From UBA1127 sp034422455 (GTDB lineage: Bacteria > Chloroflexota > Dehalococcoidia > Lucifugimonadales > UBA1127): 64,000 bases of DNA. This document shows positions 41,960-51,203 of the stretch, in pieces. The position numbers were made by a program, and so were the translations under genes. The DNA is taken from the NCBI GenBank assembly GCA_034422455.1, contig DAOUJQ010000012.1, positions 186,001 through 250,000 of the forward strand, given 5' to 3'. The notes below the pieces were generated by a model. The model did no database searches. It was not told the DNA's origin and saw only the letters and a program-made list of their open reading frames with translations. Numbering within the stretch: position 1 is the stretch's first letter; each line of letters starts with the position of its first letter.

Positions 41960-43657
41960 ATGCGCCTGTCCCAATTCCTCGGCAAGACCCTGCGCGACGA
42001 CCCGGCGGAGGCGGAGACCCAGAACCACAGGCTCATGCTCAGGTCCGGGATGATCCAGCAGGTGGCGGCAGGCGTCTACTCCTACGCGCCCCTCGCGCAG
42101 AGGAGCCTCACCAAGGTGGCCAACATCGTCCGGGAGGAGATGGACGCCGCCGGGGGGCAGGAGGTCAAGCTCCCCGCGCTCCAGCCGAGGGAGCTGTGGC
42201 AGCAGACCGGCAGGGACGCCGCCTTCGGCCCGGACCTCATGCGGCTGAAGGACCGGCGCGAGCGCGAGATGATCATCGCGCCCACCCACGAGGAGGCGGT
42301 GACGCTGCTGGTGAAGCAGCACATGCAGAGCTACCGCGACCTGCCCCTGCTGGTGTACCAGATCCAGACGAAGTTCCGCGACGAACCCCGCCCCCGCGGC
42401 GGCCTGGTGCGCGTCCGCGAGTTCGACATGAAGGACGCCTACAGCTTCGACGCCGACGCCGAATCGCTCGATGAGACCTACCTGCGCATGGTGCAGGCCT
42501 ACCGGAACATCTTCCAGCGCTGCGGCATCCCGGCCGTCATGATCGAGGCCGACAGCGGCGCCATCGGCGGCAAGGACTCGCACGAGTTCATCATGCCCAC
42601 CGAGATCGGCGAGGACACCTTCATCCAGTGCCCGGGCTGCGGGTACGCCGCCAACGCCGAGCGCGCCGCCTTCAAGCGGCCGCCCGCGCCCGCCGGTGAG
42701 CCGCTCCCCATCGAGGACGTGCACACGCCGGGGCTGAAGACCATCGCGGACCTCGTCGACTTCATGGGCATCACCCCGGAGCAGACGCTGAAGGCCGTGT
42801 TCTATGTCGCCGACGGGGAGATGGTCTTCATCTCCATCCGGGGCGACCTCGACGTGAACGAGGTCAAGCTCAAGCGATTGCTCGGCGTCACGGACCTGCA
42901 CCAGGCCACGGACGAGGAGGTGGAAGCCGCCGGCCTCGTCGCCGGGTCCGCCTCCGCCGTCGGGCTGAACGGCATGAAGAACGTCGCCGACGAGTCCGTC
43001 TACGTGGGCGCGAACTTCGCGGCGGGCGCCAACCGCCCGGACTGGCACCTCAAGAACGTCAACACGCCCAGGGACTTCGTGCCGGACGTCGTCGGCGACA
43101 TCGCGCTGGCCGAGGCGGGCCACGAGTGCGTGCACTGCGAAGGCACGTTCATCGCCGAGCGCGGCATGGAGGTCGGCCACGTCTTCAAGCTCGGCACCTT
43201 CTTCAGCGAGGCGCTCAACGCGACCTTCCTCACGCCCGAGGGCTCGCTGCGGCCCGCCATCATGGGCTGCTACGGCATCGGCATCGGGCGGCTGCTGGCC
43301 GCCAGCATCGAGCAGAACCGCGACGAGCGGGGGATGACCCTGCCGGTGAGCGTCGCGCCGTTCCACGTCTACCTCGCGGCGCTGAACGCGGAGAGCGCGG
43401 AGGTCTCGGACGCCGCGGAGCGCCTGTACCGGCAGCTGCAGGAGTGCGGCATAGAGACGCTGTACGACGACCGGGCGGAGTCGGCCGGAGTGAAGTTCAA
43501 CGACGCGGACCTGCTCGGCTTCCCGGTGCGCGTGGTGGTGAGCCCGCGCAACCTGCGGGAGGGGGTGGCGGAGATCAAGCGCCGAGCCTCTCCGGACGCG
43601 CAGCTCTCGCCGCTGGAAGAGGCCCCTGCCCGCGTCGCGGAGCTGCTGGCCGGCTGA
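41960..43657 (+). CDS. proS: Prolyl-tRNA synthetase
   Basis: Bacterial-type class II ProRS, 565 aa. Motif 1 follows MRLSQFLGKTLRDDP. RSGMIQQVAAGVYSYAPLAQRSL, then motif 2 (TKFRDEPRPRGGLVRVREFDMKDAYSFD) and motif 3 (GCYGIGIGRLLAASIEQ). The editing INS domain lies between about residue 220 and 405 (VEAAGLVAGSASAVGL...). An anticodon-binding domain follows. ATG 41960 is preceded by AAGGAG, whereas the upstream in-frame ATG has no such site. Confidence 0.96.
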   Translation: MRLSQFLGKTLRDDPAEAETQNHRLMLRSGMIQQVAAGVYSYAPLAQRSLTKVANIVREEMDAAGGQEVKLPALQPRELWQQTGRDAAFGPDLMRLKDRREREMIIAPTHEEAVTLLVKQHMQSYRDLPLLVYQIQTKFRDEPRPRGGLVRVREFDMKDAYSFDADAESLDETYLRMVQAYRNIFQRCGIPAVMIEADSGAIGGKDSHEFIMPTEIGEDTFIQCPGCGYAANAERAAFKRPPAPAGEPLPIEDVHTPGLKTIADLVDFMGITPEQTLKAVFYVADGEMVFISIRGDLDVNEVKLKRLLGVTDLHQATDEEVEAAGLVAGSASAVGLNGMKNVADESVYVGANFAAGANRPDWHLKNVNTPRDFVPDVVGDIALAEAGHECVHCEGTFIAERGMEVGHVFKLGTFFSEALNATFLTPEGSLRPAIMGCYGIGIGRLLAASIEQNRDERGMTLPVSVAPFHVYLAALNAESAEVSDAAERLYRQLQECGIETLYDDRAESAGVKFNDADLLGFPVRVVVSPRNLREGVAEIKRRASPDAQLSPLEEAPARVAELLAG

Positions 43658-43794
43658 CTTTCGCCGGCCAGCGGTCTTCCTCCGGCTGGCCGTCCGGGAT
43701 CCCGTAGTCGCGCCTGCAGGCAGCGCCGGCCTCGCAACCTGAAGTGACCGCAGGTTGTCGATTCGCACCCGTCAGGGAGCGCCAAAGGAGCACA

Positions 43795-45111
43795 GTGGCC
43801 GCCCAGGACTACCAGGACAGACCGAGGATCAGGCGTGGCGGCCTGCTGCAGGGTCCTTTCCGTGCCTTTGCCTACCCTCGATTTGCCGCCTTTTGGACGC
43901 TCTCCTTCATGTCTATCATGTCCTTCTTCATGGTGCTCATCGTCCGCGGGTGGCTCATCCTGGAATTGACCGACTCGCCGTTCATGGTGGCGGCGGTCAA
44001 CGCCGCGCAGCTCGTGCCGATGATGGTGCTGCCCCTCATCGGCGGGGCGCTCGCCGACCGGGGCGGCCGCAAGACCCTGCTCATGACCACGGACACGTTC
44101 AACTTCCTCACCCTGCTGGCCATGGGCGCGCTGGTCTGGTTCGAGTTCGTGGAGGTGTGGCACGTGTTCGCGCTGGCCCTGGCGAACGGCGTCGCGTTTG
44201 CGCTGGCGATGCCGGCGCGGTCGTCCCTGGTCCCCGACCTCGTCCGGCGAATGGACATCGCCAGTGCGGTGGCCCTCTTCAGCACCATCTTCAGCCTCGG
44301 CCAGGTCGCCGGGCCGACTCCCGCCGGCTTCATCATCGACTCCTTCGGGATGGCGCCGTCGTTTTTCGTAGCTGCCGTGCTGCTCATGCCCGCGCTGACG
44401 GGGCTTGCCTTCTTCCGTGTCCCGTCGTTTGCGGGCCGCCAACGTACCGTTCCCGGAGCCCAGCGGGAGTCGATGGTGCAGAGCATGTTGAGCGGCGTGC
44501 GTTACGTGAGGGGCCAGCAGCTCATCCTGGCGCTGCTGCTGCTGGGGCTCATCGTCATGACGTTCGTCATGCCCTTCCAGGCCGTGCTGCCGGTCATCGT
44601 CCGCGACGTGCTGGGGCAGGGCCCCGACGCCCTTGGCATCCTGATGACCGCGACGGGCGTCGGCGCGCTGTTGGGGTCCGTCTCCGTGGCAGCAGCCCGG
44701 GGCATGCCGCAGCTGATCACCATCATGATGGCGGCGGGCATGCTGGTCGGCGTCGTGCTCGCGCTGTTCGTCATCTCCGATTTCTACCCTATCTCGGTCT
44801 TGCTGGGACTTGGGCTTGGACTGTGCGTGCAGTTGTTTATGACAAGCAACCTCACGCTGGTGCAGCTGGCGACCCCCGACTACCTGCGGGCCCGCGTCAT
44901 CAGCATGCGATTCATCCTCGTGGGCCTCGGCCCCATCGGCATCATCGGCACGGGGCTGGCCGCGGAGGCGTTCGGCGCGGTGCCGACGCTGGTCACGATG
45001 GGAATCGTCAACTGCGTCTGCATCGGGCTTGTGCTGTCGCTGCTCCCCGCCATCCGGCGCGCGCGTCGGCAGCCCGCGCCCGCCGGACGCGAGGCCCAGG
45101 TCTCCGGTTGA
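43795..45111 (+). CDS. MFS transporter (12 TM, MFS_3/EntS-like)
   Basis: About 438 residues, predicted twelve helices. FRAFAYPRFAAFWTLSFMSIMSFFM starts the first helix. The MFS loop GGALADRGGRKTLLMTTD after helix 2 and its weaker counterpart near residue 280 are visible. NLTLVQLATPDYLRARVISMRFI is characteristic of the EntS/MFS_3 group. GTG 43795 follows AAAGGAG; an upstream GTG 43744 is possible. Substrate unknown. Confidence 0.86.
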   Translation: MAAQDYQDRPRIRRGGLLQGPFRAFAYPRFAAFWTLSFMSIMSFFMVLIVRGWLILELTDSPFMVAAVNAAQLVPMMVLPLIGGALADRGGRKTLLMTTDTFNFLTLLAMGALVWFEFVEVWHVFALALANGVAFALAMPARSSLVPDLVRRMDIASAVALFSTIFSLGQVAGPTPAGFIIDSFGMAPSFFVAAVLLMPALTGLAFFRVPSFAGRQRTVPGAQRESMVQSMLSGVRYVRGQQLILALLLLGLIVMTFVMPFQAVLPVIVRDVLGQGPDALGILMTATGVGALLGSVSVAAARGMPQLITIMMAAGMLVGVVLALFVISDFYPISVLLGLGLGLCVQLFMTSNLTLVQLATPDYLRARVISMRFILVGLGPIGIIGTGLAAEAFGAVPTLVTMGIVNCVCIGLVLSLLPAIRRARRQPAPAGREAQVSG

Positions 45112-45171
45112 CACGCCCCGCCCCACGGGACACACTTTGGCGTGCGCGACACCCAACCTCCGAGGTGAACG

Positions 45172-45759
45172 ATGGCAACCGTGAAATACTCCCTCGAAGA
45201 CTTCATCAACGACATGAGCCAGCTTGTCGACAGTGAGCCCGACCAGGCCCACCTGTTCGAGCGGGGGTCGTCCTACCTGCAGCGGCTGCTGTCGAACCCC
45301 GACGCCATCGCCGCCGAGTACCGGAAGCCGGTAGATGTCCTTCAGCCCGGCAAGCAGTCGACCACGTACCTGCTGCACCAGGGCGCCAACGGCCTCGCTG
45401 TCACCTCCGTCGTGTGGGGGCCCGGCAGCCACATCGGCCCGCACGACCACGGTACGTGGGGGATGATCGGCGTGCTGGAGAACACCATGATGGAGACGCG
45501 CTTCCGCCGGGTCGACGACCGGGAGCAGGAGGACTTCGCCCTGCTGGAGCAGGACTGCATCACGCAGAACAAGCCGGGCGAGATCACGCTGCTCGTTCCC
45601 GACGTCGACGAGATTCACCAGATGGACAACCTGACGAGCCGGCCGACGCCGGAGATCCACGTGTACGGCCTGGACCTGCGAGGCTGGGACCGCCGCAGCT
45701 ATGACCCGGAGACCGGCAGGATCAGCCACTTCGCGACGATGCGGTGGGACAACTGCTGA
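45172..45759 (+). CDS. Cysteine dioxygenase-like cupin (thiol dioxygenase)
   Basis: 195-aa cupin of the cysteine/3-mercaptopropionate dioxygenase family, oxidising a small thiol to a sulfinate with O2. Probable iron ligands are H91 and H93 (GPHDHGTWG) and H149 (DEIHQM). EIHVYG (H163, Y165) corresponds to the S-H-Y triad of CDO, with Glu in the Ser place. It overlaps the four-domain rhodanese by one base (TGATG), which points to joint sulfur handling. Confidence 0.87.
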   Translation: MATVKYSLEDFINDMSQLVDSEPDQAHLFERGSSYLQRLLSNPDAIAAEYRKPVDVLQPGKQSTTYLLHQGANGLAVTSVVWGPGSHIGPHDHGTWGMIGVLENTMMETRFRRVDDREQEDFALLEQDCITQNKPGEITLLVPDVDEIHQMDNLTSRPTPEIHVYGLDLRGWDRRSYDPETGRISHFATMRWDNC

Positions 45760-47348
45760 TGGCGGGCTACGTTTCCCCCGATGAGCTGCGGGCGCTGCTG
45801 GAAGGCAGGACGCCCTTCGCGCTGCTGGACGTGCGCGAGGCGGGCGAGTACAACAGCACGCACATCCCCGGCGCCTGCTGGCTGCCCCGTCGCCGACTTG
45901 AGTACCAGATGTACGATTCCGTGCCGTACCTCGGCGTGCGCGTCGTGGTCTGCGACGACGACGGACGCCGCGCGGCGCTCGCCGCCGAGACGGTCGAGCG
46001 CATGGGGTACACGGACGTCATGGTGCTGGAGGGCGGCATCAACGCGTGGGTCACGCGCCGGTTGCCGACCGAGTGGGGGATGAACGTCCCCAGCAAGGAT
46101 TTTGGGGAGCGCGTGGAGATTCAACACCACGTTGAGGAGATCAGCGCCGACGAGCTCCACGCGCGCTTGGAAGAGGGCCAGCCGACGGTCATCCTGGACT
46201 CCCGCACGCCCGAGGAGTACCGCCGCTTCGCGATTCCCGGCGGGCGCAGCATGCCCGGGGCGGAGCTCCCCCTGCGCATCACCGACATCGCGAAGGACAT
46301 GGACCCGGAGGGGGCCATCGTCGTGAACTGCGCCGGCAGGACGCGCAGCATCATCGGCGCGCGGGCGCTCCAGCGCATGGGCGTCCCGAAGGTGTACGCG
46401 CTGACCAACGGAACGGCGGGCTGGACGCTGGCCGGGTACGAGCTGGAGAACGGCGCCGACCGGGTCGAACTCCCCGAGCCGTCGGCGGAGTCCCTGCGCG
46501 CGGCGGAGGAGTACGCCGACCGGCTGGCGGCCGAGGACGGCGTCCGCTTCCTCGACGTTAACGCCGTTCGGGAGCAGCTCGCGGCGCGGGCGGAACGCAC
46601 GGTCTACTGCGTCGACGTGCGCACCCGGGAGGAGTACCTGGCGGGGCACATCCCCGGCTTCCAGTGGTTTCCGGGCGGGCAGGCGGTCCAGCGCTCGGAC
46701 GACGTGGCCGTCGTGAAGCACAGCACGGTCGTCTTCTGCTGCGACGGCAAGGCGCGCGCCACGGCGACGGCTTCGTGGTTCCGGCAGATGGGCATCGAGG
46801 CCGTATACGTCGTCGACGGCGGGACCACGGCGTGGACCGCGGCGGGAATGCTGCTCAAGGATGGCGCGGACGACCTGCCGCCCTTCGGGCTCGACGGCGC
46901 GCGGTATGCGGTCCCGGCCGTTGCGTCGGAGGAACTGGCGGCGACAACCGACGCCACGGTCCTCTTTCTCGACACCAGCCGCGAATTCGCCGCCGGCCAC
47001 GTGCCGGGCGCCCGGTGGCTCGCGCGGGGCTGGCTGGAGCTGCGCATCGGCGACCTCGCCGGGGCAAAGGACTCGCCCATCGTGCTCACGTGCGCGGACG
47101 GCAGCGCATCCACGCTGGCGGGCATGACCCTGTACGGTCTGGGGTACACGAACGTTTCCTACCTGGAAGGCGGCATGAGTGCGTGGAACGACGCCGGGCT
47201 TCCCGTGGAGCGCGGCCTGACGGGCGTCATGGCGACGCCCGGCGACATCCCCAACGACGTGGTGATCGCGGGCCCGGAGCGCAGCTATGCCGACGCCGTG
47301 CACTACCTCCGGTGGGAGATCGCGCTGGGCGACAAGTACAAGCAATAG
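45759..47348 (+). CDS. Four-domain rhodanese sulfurtransferase
   Basis: 529 aa made of four tandem rhodanese homology domains (about 5-105, 125-230, 260-365 and 385-475). Each keeps its catalytic cysteine: C65 (VVVCDDDGRRA), C191 (VVNCAGRTRS), C327/C328 (VFCCDGKARAT) and C445 (LTCADGSAST). It transfers sulfane sulfur between carriers. It has no signal peptide. The start TGATG overlap with the dioxygenase gene and the downstream cupin suggest a thiol/persulfide detoxification or disposal unit. Confidence 0.88.
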   Translation: MAGYVSPDELRALLEGRTPFALLDVREAGEYNSTHIPGACWLPRRRLEYQMYDSVPYLGVRVVVCDDDGRRAALAAETVERMGYTDVMVLEGGINAWVTRRLPTEWGMNVPSKDFGERVEIQHHVEEISADELHARLEEGQPTVILDSRTPEEYRRFAIPGGRSMPGAELPLRITDIAKDMDPEGAIVVNCAGRTRSIIGARALQRMGVPKVYALTNGTAGWTLAGYELENGADRVELPEPSAESLRAAEEYADRLAAEDGVRFLDVNAVREQLAARAERTVYCVDVRTREEYLAGHIPGFQWFPGGQAVQRSDDVAVVKHSTVVFCCDGKARATATASWFRQMGIEAVYVVDGGTTAWTAAGMLLKDGADDLPPFGLDGARYAVPAVASEELAATTDATVLFLDTSREFAAGHVPGARWLARGWLELRIGDLAGAKDSPIVLTCADGSASTLAGMTLYGLGYTNVSYLEGGMSAWNDAGLPVERGLTGVMATPGDIPNDVVIAGPERSYADAVHYLRWEIALGDKYKQ

Positions 47349-47349
47349 C

Positions 47350-47400
47350 GGAGGGAGGCCGTTCCCCTTCGATTTCCCTCAGGGCGAACGGCCTCCCTCC
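47350..47400. terminator. 15-bp perfect inverted repeat after the rhodanese gene
   Basis: GGAGGGAGGCCGTTC (47350-47364) and GAACGGCCTCCCTCC (47386-47400) are perfectly complementary. The loop contains CCCTTCGATTTCCCTCAGGG, a variant of the dispersed CCTTCGACAGGCTCAGG unit. No strong T-tract follows, so termination is plausible but unproven. Confidence 0.6.
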
Positions 47401-47446
47401 ATCGGGGTTCTTGGTCGCAGGAACGACATGCCAAGGGAGGTGTGCT

Positions 47447-48001
47447 ATGAGCCAGGGCAGCACCGGCATCCAGATCATTCGCGTGGGCATTCACACCGTC
47501 CCTGACGACATGCACGGGTGGCGCGGCATGGAGTTGCCCGGCAACCGCAAGCGCAAGTGGTACACGCTGCTTGAGAACGAGCAGTGCCTGGTGACCGCGC
47601 TCCTGGTGCCTCCCGGCGAGAAGAGCGTCAGGCACTCGCACGAGACCGGCGAGCTCAACATCCACTTCTCCAACGGCCTGCCGTACATACGCTGGAACCC
47701 GCCCGGTGAGCTGCACGGCGGGATTGCCCCACAGGCCCCTCCCGACGACCCGGAGCAGGCGCAGCGGCTGAACGACGCAGAGGAGGCCATTCGCGCCGCC
47801 GGCCTGACCGCTGTGGCAAACGTCTTCCGCGACCTTGCCGCCGACGTGGCCGGCTTCCGGAAGATGGTGGAGGAGATGACGCGGCCAGAGCCCTCCCTCA
47901 ACATCGGCATCGACGTGCTCTTCCCGCCGTTCAAGACGACCATCGACGACCCGACGGTTCCCGGTGGGCCGAGGACGGTCATCGGGCAGTGGTACGACTG
48001 A
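47447..48001 (+). CDS. Hypothetical cupin-like protein
   Basis: 184 aa with AAGGGAGG 5 nt before the ATG. Early strands (GIQIIRVGIHTVPDD) lead to KWYTLLENEQCLVTALLVPPGEKSVRHSHETGELNIHFSNG. The RHSHETGEL segment is a cupin-like metal site. An acidic helical stretch (PDDPEQAQRLNDAEEAIRAAG) and a C-terminal FPPFKTTIDDP follow. No precise family recognised. Located after the rhodanese gene, possibly in the same neighbourhood of sulfur or aromatic metabolism. Confidence 0.75.
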   Translation: MSQGSTGIQIIRVGIHTVPDDMHGWRGMELPGNRKRKWYTLLENEQCLVTALLVPPGEKSVRHSHETGELNIHFSNGLPYIRWNPPGELHGGIAPQAPPDDPEQAQRLNDAEEAIRAAGLTAVANVFRDLAADVAGFRKMVEEMTRPEPSLNIGIDVLFPPFKTTIDDPTVPGGPRTVIGQWYD

Positions 48002-48027
48002 CGGCATAGCCCGCCGGAGTCAAAGCC

Positions 48028-48894
48028 GTGGCAACGGTCACCCACGTCTACGCGTCTTCACCCAACGCCCTGGTCGTGCTGTGCGACTGCACGCCGCCTC
48101 GTAGCGCTGACCCGGCCGTGCTGGACGCGCTGGGCAACGTCGGCGCGGACTTCGCGTGCGTTGCCTACAACCCCGGCAAGCTGCCGCGCGCCGACTCCGT
48201 GGCGGCCGCGCTTGCCATCAAATCGCGCACGGGCACGGACGTCGTGTTCAACCTGGGCACGCGGGACATGAACAAGGTCGCGGTGCAGTCGCGGCTGCTG
48301 GGCGCGCAGATGCTCGGGCTTGAGAACGTCGTCGTGCTGCAGGGCGACCCCTTCACGCCGGAAGAGGCTGCCCGTGTGAAGCCCGTCAACGACTACACGC
48401 CGACGGAGCTCATCGCCTCCATCGCCGACATGAACGCCGGGCTGGACTATCGGGGTTCGCGATTGCGAGGCGAAACGTCCCTCTGCATCGGCGCCACGTT
48501 TGATCTCGCGCGTGAACTGGACCGCGAGGCGGCGTTGACGCATCGCAAGGTGATGGCCGGCGCCCAGTTCCTCATTGCGCAGCCCATCTACGACCTGGGG
48601 GTTCGCCGGGCATTCCTGGAAACCTACGAGGCGCTGGCGCGTGAGCCGCTGGAGCTTCCGGTGTTCTGGGGTTTGCAGGTGCTGGACAGGGACGGCCTCG
48701 TGTTCGGCAACGTGCCGCCGCCGATGCGCGAAGAGCTGGACGGCGGCCGGCCCGGGACGGCCATCGCGGCCGAGTTTCTGCACACGTTCGTCGACGCCGG
48801 CCTGCGCGGCGTGTACCTCGTGCCGCCGATCCTGCGCGGCGGCGCCCGCGACTACGAGGCGGCCCGGAAGGTGTTGGCTGTAGCTCGAGCCTAG
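48028..48894 (+). CDS. Methylenetetrahydrofolate reductase-family protein
   Basis: 288-aa TIM-barrel flavoprotein-like sequence. It has FACVAYNPGKLPRADSVAAALAIKSRTGTDVVFNLGTRDMNKVAVQSRLLGAQMLGLENVVVLQGDP, the MTHFR pattern with VVLQGDP for the usual ALRGDP. Then come GATFDL, KVMAGAQFLIAQPIYDL and a C-terminal VYLVPPILRGGARDYE. GTG start. It may be a true 5,10-methylene-THF reductase or a paralogue in C1 metabolism. No clear MetF partner in the window. Confidence 0.82.
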   Translation: MATVTHVYASSPNALVVLCDCTPPRSADPAVLDALGNVGADFACVAYNPGKLPRADSVAAALAIKSRTGTDVVFNLGTRDMNKVAVQSRLLGAQMLGLENVVVLQGDPFTPEEAARVKPVNDYTPTELIASIADMNAGLDYRGSRLRGETSLCIGATFDLARELDREAALTHRKVMAGAQFLIAQPIYDLGVRRAFLETYEALAREPLELPVFWGLQVLDRDGLVFGNVPPPMREELDGGRPGTAIAAEFLHTFVDAGLRGVYLVPPILRGGARDYEAARKVLAVARA

Positions 48895-48933
48895 CAACTT
48901 CCCACGCGAGCATTGTCGCGAAAGAGGAGGACC

Positions 48934-49926
48934 ATGGAATACAAGACGTTTGGCGACACAGGCATTCAAGTCTCCGCATTGGGTTTCGGCTGCGGCGACG
49001 TTGGCGGGCTCATGGTGCGCGGCACGGTGCAGGAGCGGCTGGACGCCGTCGCGAGGGCGCTGGACGCTGGCATCACGTACTTCGACACGGCGTCCGGCTA
49101 CGGCCGTGGCCAGTCCGAGATCAACCTCGGCGCGGCGCTGCGGCAGCTCAAGGCGTCGCCCGTCGTGGGCACCAAGGTGCGGCTGCTGGCGGAGGACATG
49201 GACGACATCCCCGGCGCGGTCACGCGCTCCGTCGAGGCGAGCCTGGCCCGGTTCGGCGGCGACCGGGTGGACCTCATTCAGCTTCACAACCAGATCGGCC
49301 CGCAGCGCGGCGAGGGGCAGGCCGTGCTCACCCCAAACGACGCCATGACGGTCGCCGACGCGTTCGAGGGCCTGCACCGCGAGGGCAAGGTGGGCGCGTG
49401 GGGCTTCACGGCGCTGGGCCACACGGCATCGCTGCACGCCGTCATCGACAGCGGGCGGTTCAACACGGCGCAGACCAGCTACAACATCCTGAACCCAAGC
49501 TCCGGCCAGACCGTCACCGGCAGCCACCCGTACCAGGACTACGGCCAGCTCGCCCAACGCGCGGCGGACAGCGGCATGGGCATCATCGCCATCCGCGTGC
49601 TGGCCGCTGGAGCGCTCAGCGGCAGCACGGAGCGGCACGAGCTTGCGGCGCAGTCGGTCGCGCCCATCGGCACCGGCGCCGACCTGGCTTCGGACGCCTC
49701 ATTGGCGCACCGCTTCAGCTTCCTGTGGGACGAGGGCTACGCCCAGGGCCCCGTGCAGGCGGCCATCCGGTTCGCCACCGCGAACCCGGCGGTGTCCACG
49801 GCGCTCGTCGGCTACTCGAGCATGGAGCAGCTCGACTACGCCATCGCGGCTGCGGAGCGCGGGCCCCTGCCCGGCGAGGCGCTGGAGCGCCTGCAGGCCG
49901 TCTGGGACGGACTGGGGCAGGGGTGA
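48934..49926 (+). CDS. Aldo/keto reductase
   Basis: 330 aa (alpha/beta)8 NADPH enzyme. It has MEYKTFGDTGIQVSALGFGCGDVGG, the DTASGYGRGQSE tetrad region with Asp/Tyr, and the phosphate-binding end GSTERHELA... It is close to the group of YajO/tas-like AKRs. GAGGAGG is 7 nt upstream of the ATG. Substrate unknown; no nearby gene fixes it. Confidence 0.88.
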   Translation: MEYKTFGDTGIQVSALGFGCGDVGGLMVRGTVQERLDAVARALDAGITYFDTASGYGRGQSEINLGAALRQLKASPVVGTKVRLLAEDMDDIPGAVTRSVEASLARFGGDRVDLIQLHNQIGPQRGEGQAVLTPNDAMTVADAFEGLHREGKVGAWGFTALGHTASLHAVIDSGRFNTAQTSYNILNPSSGQTVTGSHPYQDYGQLAQRAADSGMGIIAIRVLAAGALSGSTERHELAAQSVAPIGTGADLASDASLAHRFSFLWDEGYAQGPVQAAIRFATANPAVSTALVGYSSMEQLDYAIAAAERGPLPGEALERLQAVWDGLGQG

Positions 49927-49951
49927 GGGGCAGCAAGATCACAATAGACGA

Positions 49952-49980
49952 TTGACGTCGCGCGTACATTTGCTTTAGTC
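49952..49980 (+). promoter_or_regulatory. Putative promoter before the HigA-like gene
   Basis: TTGACG (49952-49957), a 17-nt spacer and TTAGTC (49975-49980). The -10 is weak; TTTAGT with a 16-nt spacer is an alternative. Confidence 0.4.
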
Positions 49981-50019
49981 TGATCCAGCATTCGCACTAC
50001 ATCACTAGAGGACGCCCCT

Positions 50020-50319
50020 ATGCCCAAGCGCGCGGTCCATCCCGGTGAGATCCTGCAGGACGAGTTGGAAGAGCTCGGCGTGACGCCGACGGCGCTTGCG
50101 CGAGACATCGGTGTGCCGCCGAACCGCATCAGCCAGATCATCGCGGGCAAGCGGGCCATCACCGGGGACACGGCGCTTCGCCTCGGCCACTGGTTCGGCG
50201 TCTCCCCGCAGTTCTGGATGAACCTGCAGTCGGCATACGACCTGGCGACCGCCGACGCCCTCGCGGGCGCGGGTATCCGAGAGTTGCCCACCTCGGGGTA
50301 CAGGGCGGAGAGCGGCTAG
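50020..50319 (+). CDS. HigA-family antitoxin without adjacent toxin
   Basis: 99 aa. MPKRAVHPGEILQDELEELGVTPTALARDIGVPPNRISQIIAGKRAITGDTALRLGHWFGVSPQFWMNLQ is a full HigA signature with helix-turn-helix. No RelE/HigB toxin is encoded in the 93 nt between the reductase and this gene or immediately after. It may be an orphan antitoxin, or a regulator of the following HepT/MntA pair. It is a second, more distant paralogue of the gene at 23230. Confidence 0.87.
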   Translation: MPKRAVHPGEILQDELEELGVTPTALARDIGVPPNRISQIIAGKRAITGDTALRLGHWFGVSPQFWMNLQSAYDLATADALAGAGIRELPTSGYRAESG

Positions 50320-50353
50320 AAGACGAACGGTCGAAAACGTCCAGAGGCCTGGA

Positions 50354-50776
50354 ATGAGCATCAACACCGAGTACGTCAACAAGTGCATTGAAACGCTTGA
50401 GGAAGCCCTCAAGCGTTTGGCGCAGGTTGAGCAAGACTCCGTGGAATACGACATCTTTCGCGCGGCCTGCGTGAAGGAATTCGAGATTATTCTGGAGCAG
50501 TCCAACAAGTTACTGAACCGGCGTCTGCAACCACACTTCGCCAGTGAACGCCGCGTCCGTGACTTCACCTTTGCGGAGACCTTTCGCAACGCTGCAACCC
50601 ACGGATTGCTCTCCCAAGAGGAATGCGAGAGATGGCTGGAGTACAGGGTGAACAGGAACCAGACCGCCCATGATTATGGTTTGGGATTTGCCGAGGTGAC
50701 GTTGAAATTGTTGCCTTCATTCATTTCTGACGCACGGTCGTTAGCCAAGGCAGTGTCGGAGGCAAGCGATGGCTAG
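50354..50776 (+). CDS. HepT-like HEPN toxin (HI0074 family)
   Basis: 140-aa helical protein. The RX4HXY motif is R101-N-Q-T-A-H106-D-Y108 (VNRNQTAHDYGLGF). A leading helical array (CIETLEEALKRLAQVEQDSVEYDIFRAA...) precedes it. HEPN proteins with this motif are RNases, neutralised by AMPylation from the partner MntA in type VII systems. It overlaps the nucleotidyltransferase by 8 nt. Confidence 0.87.
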   Translation: MSINTEYVNKCIETLEEALKRLAQVEQDSVEYDIFRAACVKEFEIILEQSNKLLNRRLQPHFASERRVRDFTFAETFRNAATHGLLSQEECERWLEYRVNRNQTAHDYGLGFAEVTLKLLPSFISDARSLAKAVSEASDG

Positions 50777-51107
50777 CGAGTTGCACCTTAACCCACGTTA
50801 TGTCGCAAAGGTGGAGGCCATCCTGCAGGCGTATGCGCCGGACGTCGAAGTGTGGGCGTACGGCAGCCGCGTCAAGGGGACGCACCACGAGGGCAGCGAT
50901 CTTGACCTGGCGCTCCGCACACCCAGCCTTGAGCCACTGGCGCCGTCACAGCTTTACGCACTGCACCAAGCATTCGAGGAGTCCACGCTGCCGATAATTG
51001 TGCAAGCGCACGACTGGTCAAGGCTGCCTGAGAGTTTCCAGCGGGAGATCGAGCGGGAGTACGTGGTGGTGCAGACGTGCAGCACCACCCATAGATACCC
51101 GGGCTGA
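50769..51107 (+). CDS. MntA-like nucleotidyltransferase (antitoxin)
   Basis: 112 aa minimal nucleotidyltransferase. The GSX10DXD motif is present as GSRVKGTHHEGSDLDLAL. The C-terminal REIEREYVVV pattern is typical. It likely AMPylates the HEPN partner. The order hepT-mntA and the 8-nt overlap support the pair. Confidence 0.9.
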   Translation: MASELHLNPRYVAKVEAILQAYAPDVEVWAYGSRVKGTHHEGSDLDLALRTPSLEPLAPSQLYALHQAFEESTLPIIVQAHDWSRLPESFQREIEREYVVVQTCSTTHRYPG

Positions 51108-51203
51108 TTCCCCCAACACCAGCGCCTATCGCCCCCTCACCTTGACGCCCCCCTTCCCCGCCGGTATCTTCATGCGCACCCAATCGATGCTATGGAGGCT
51201 GAC

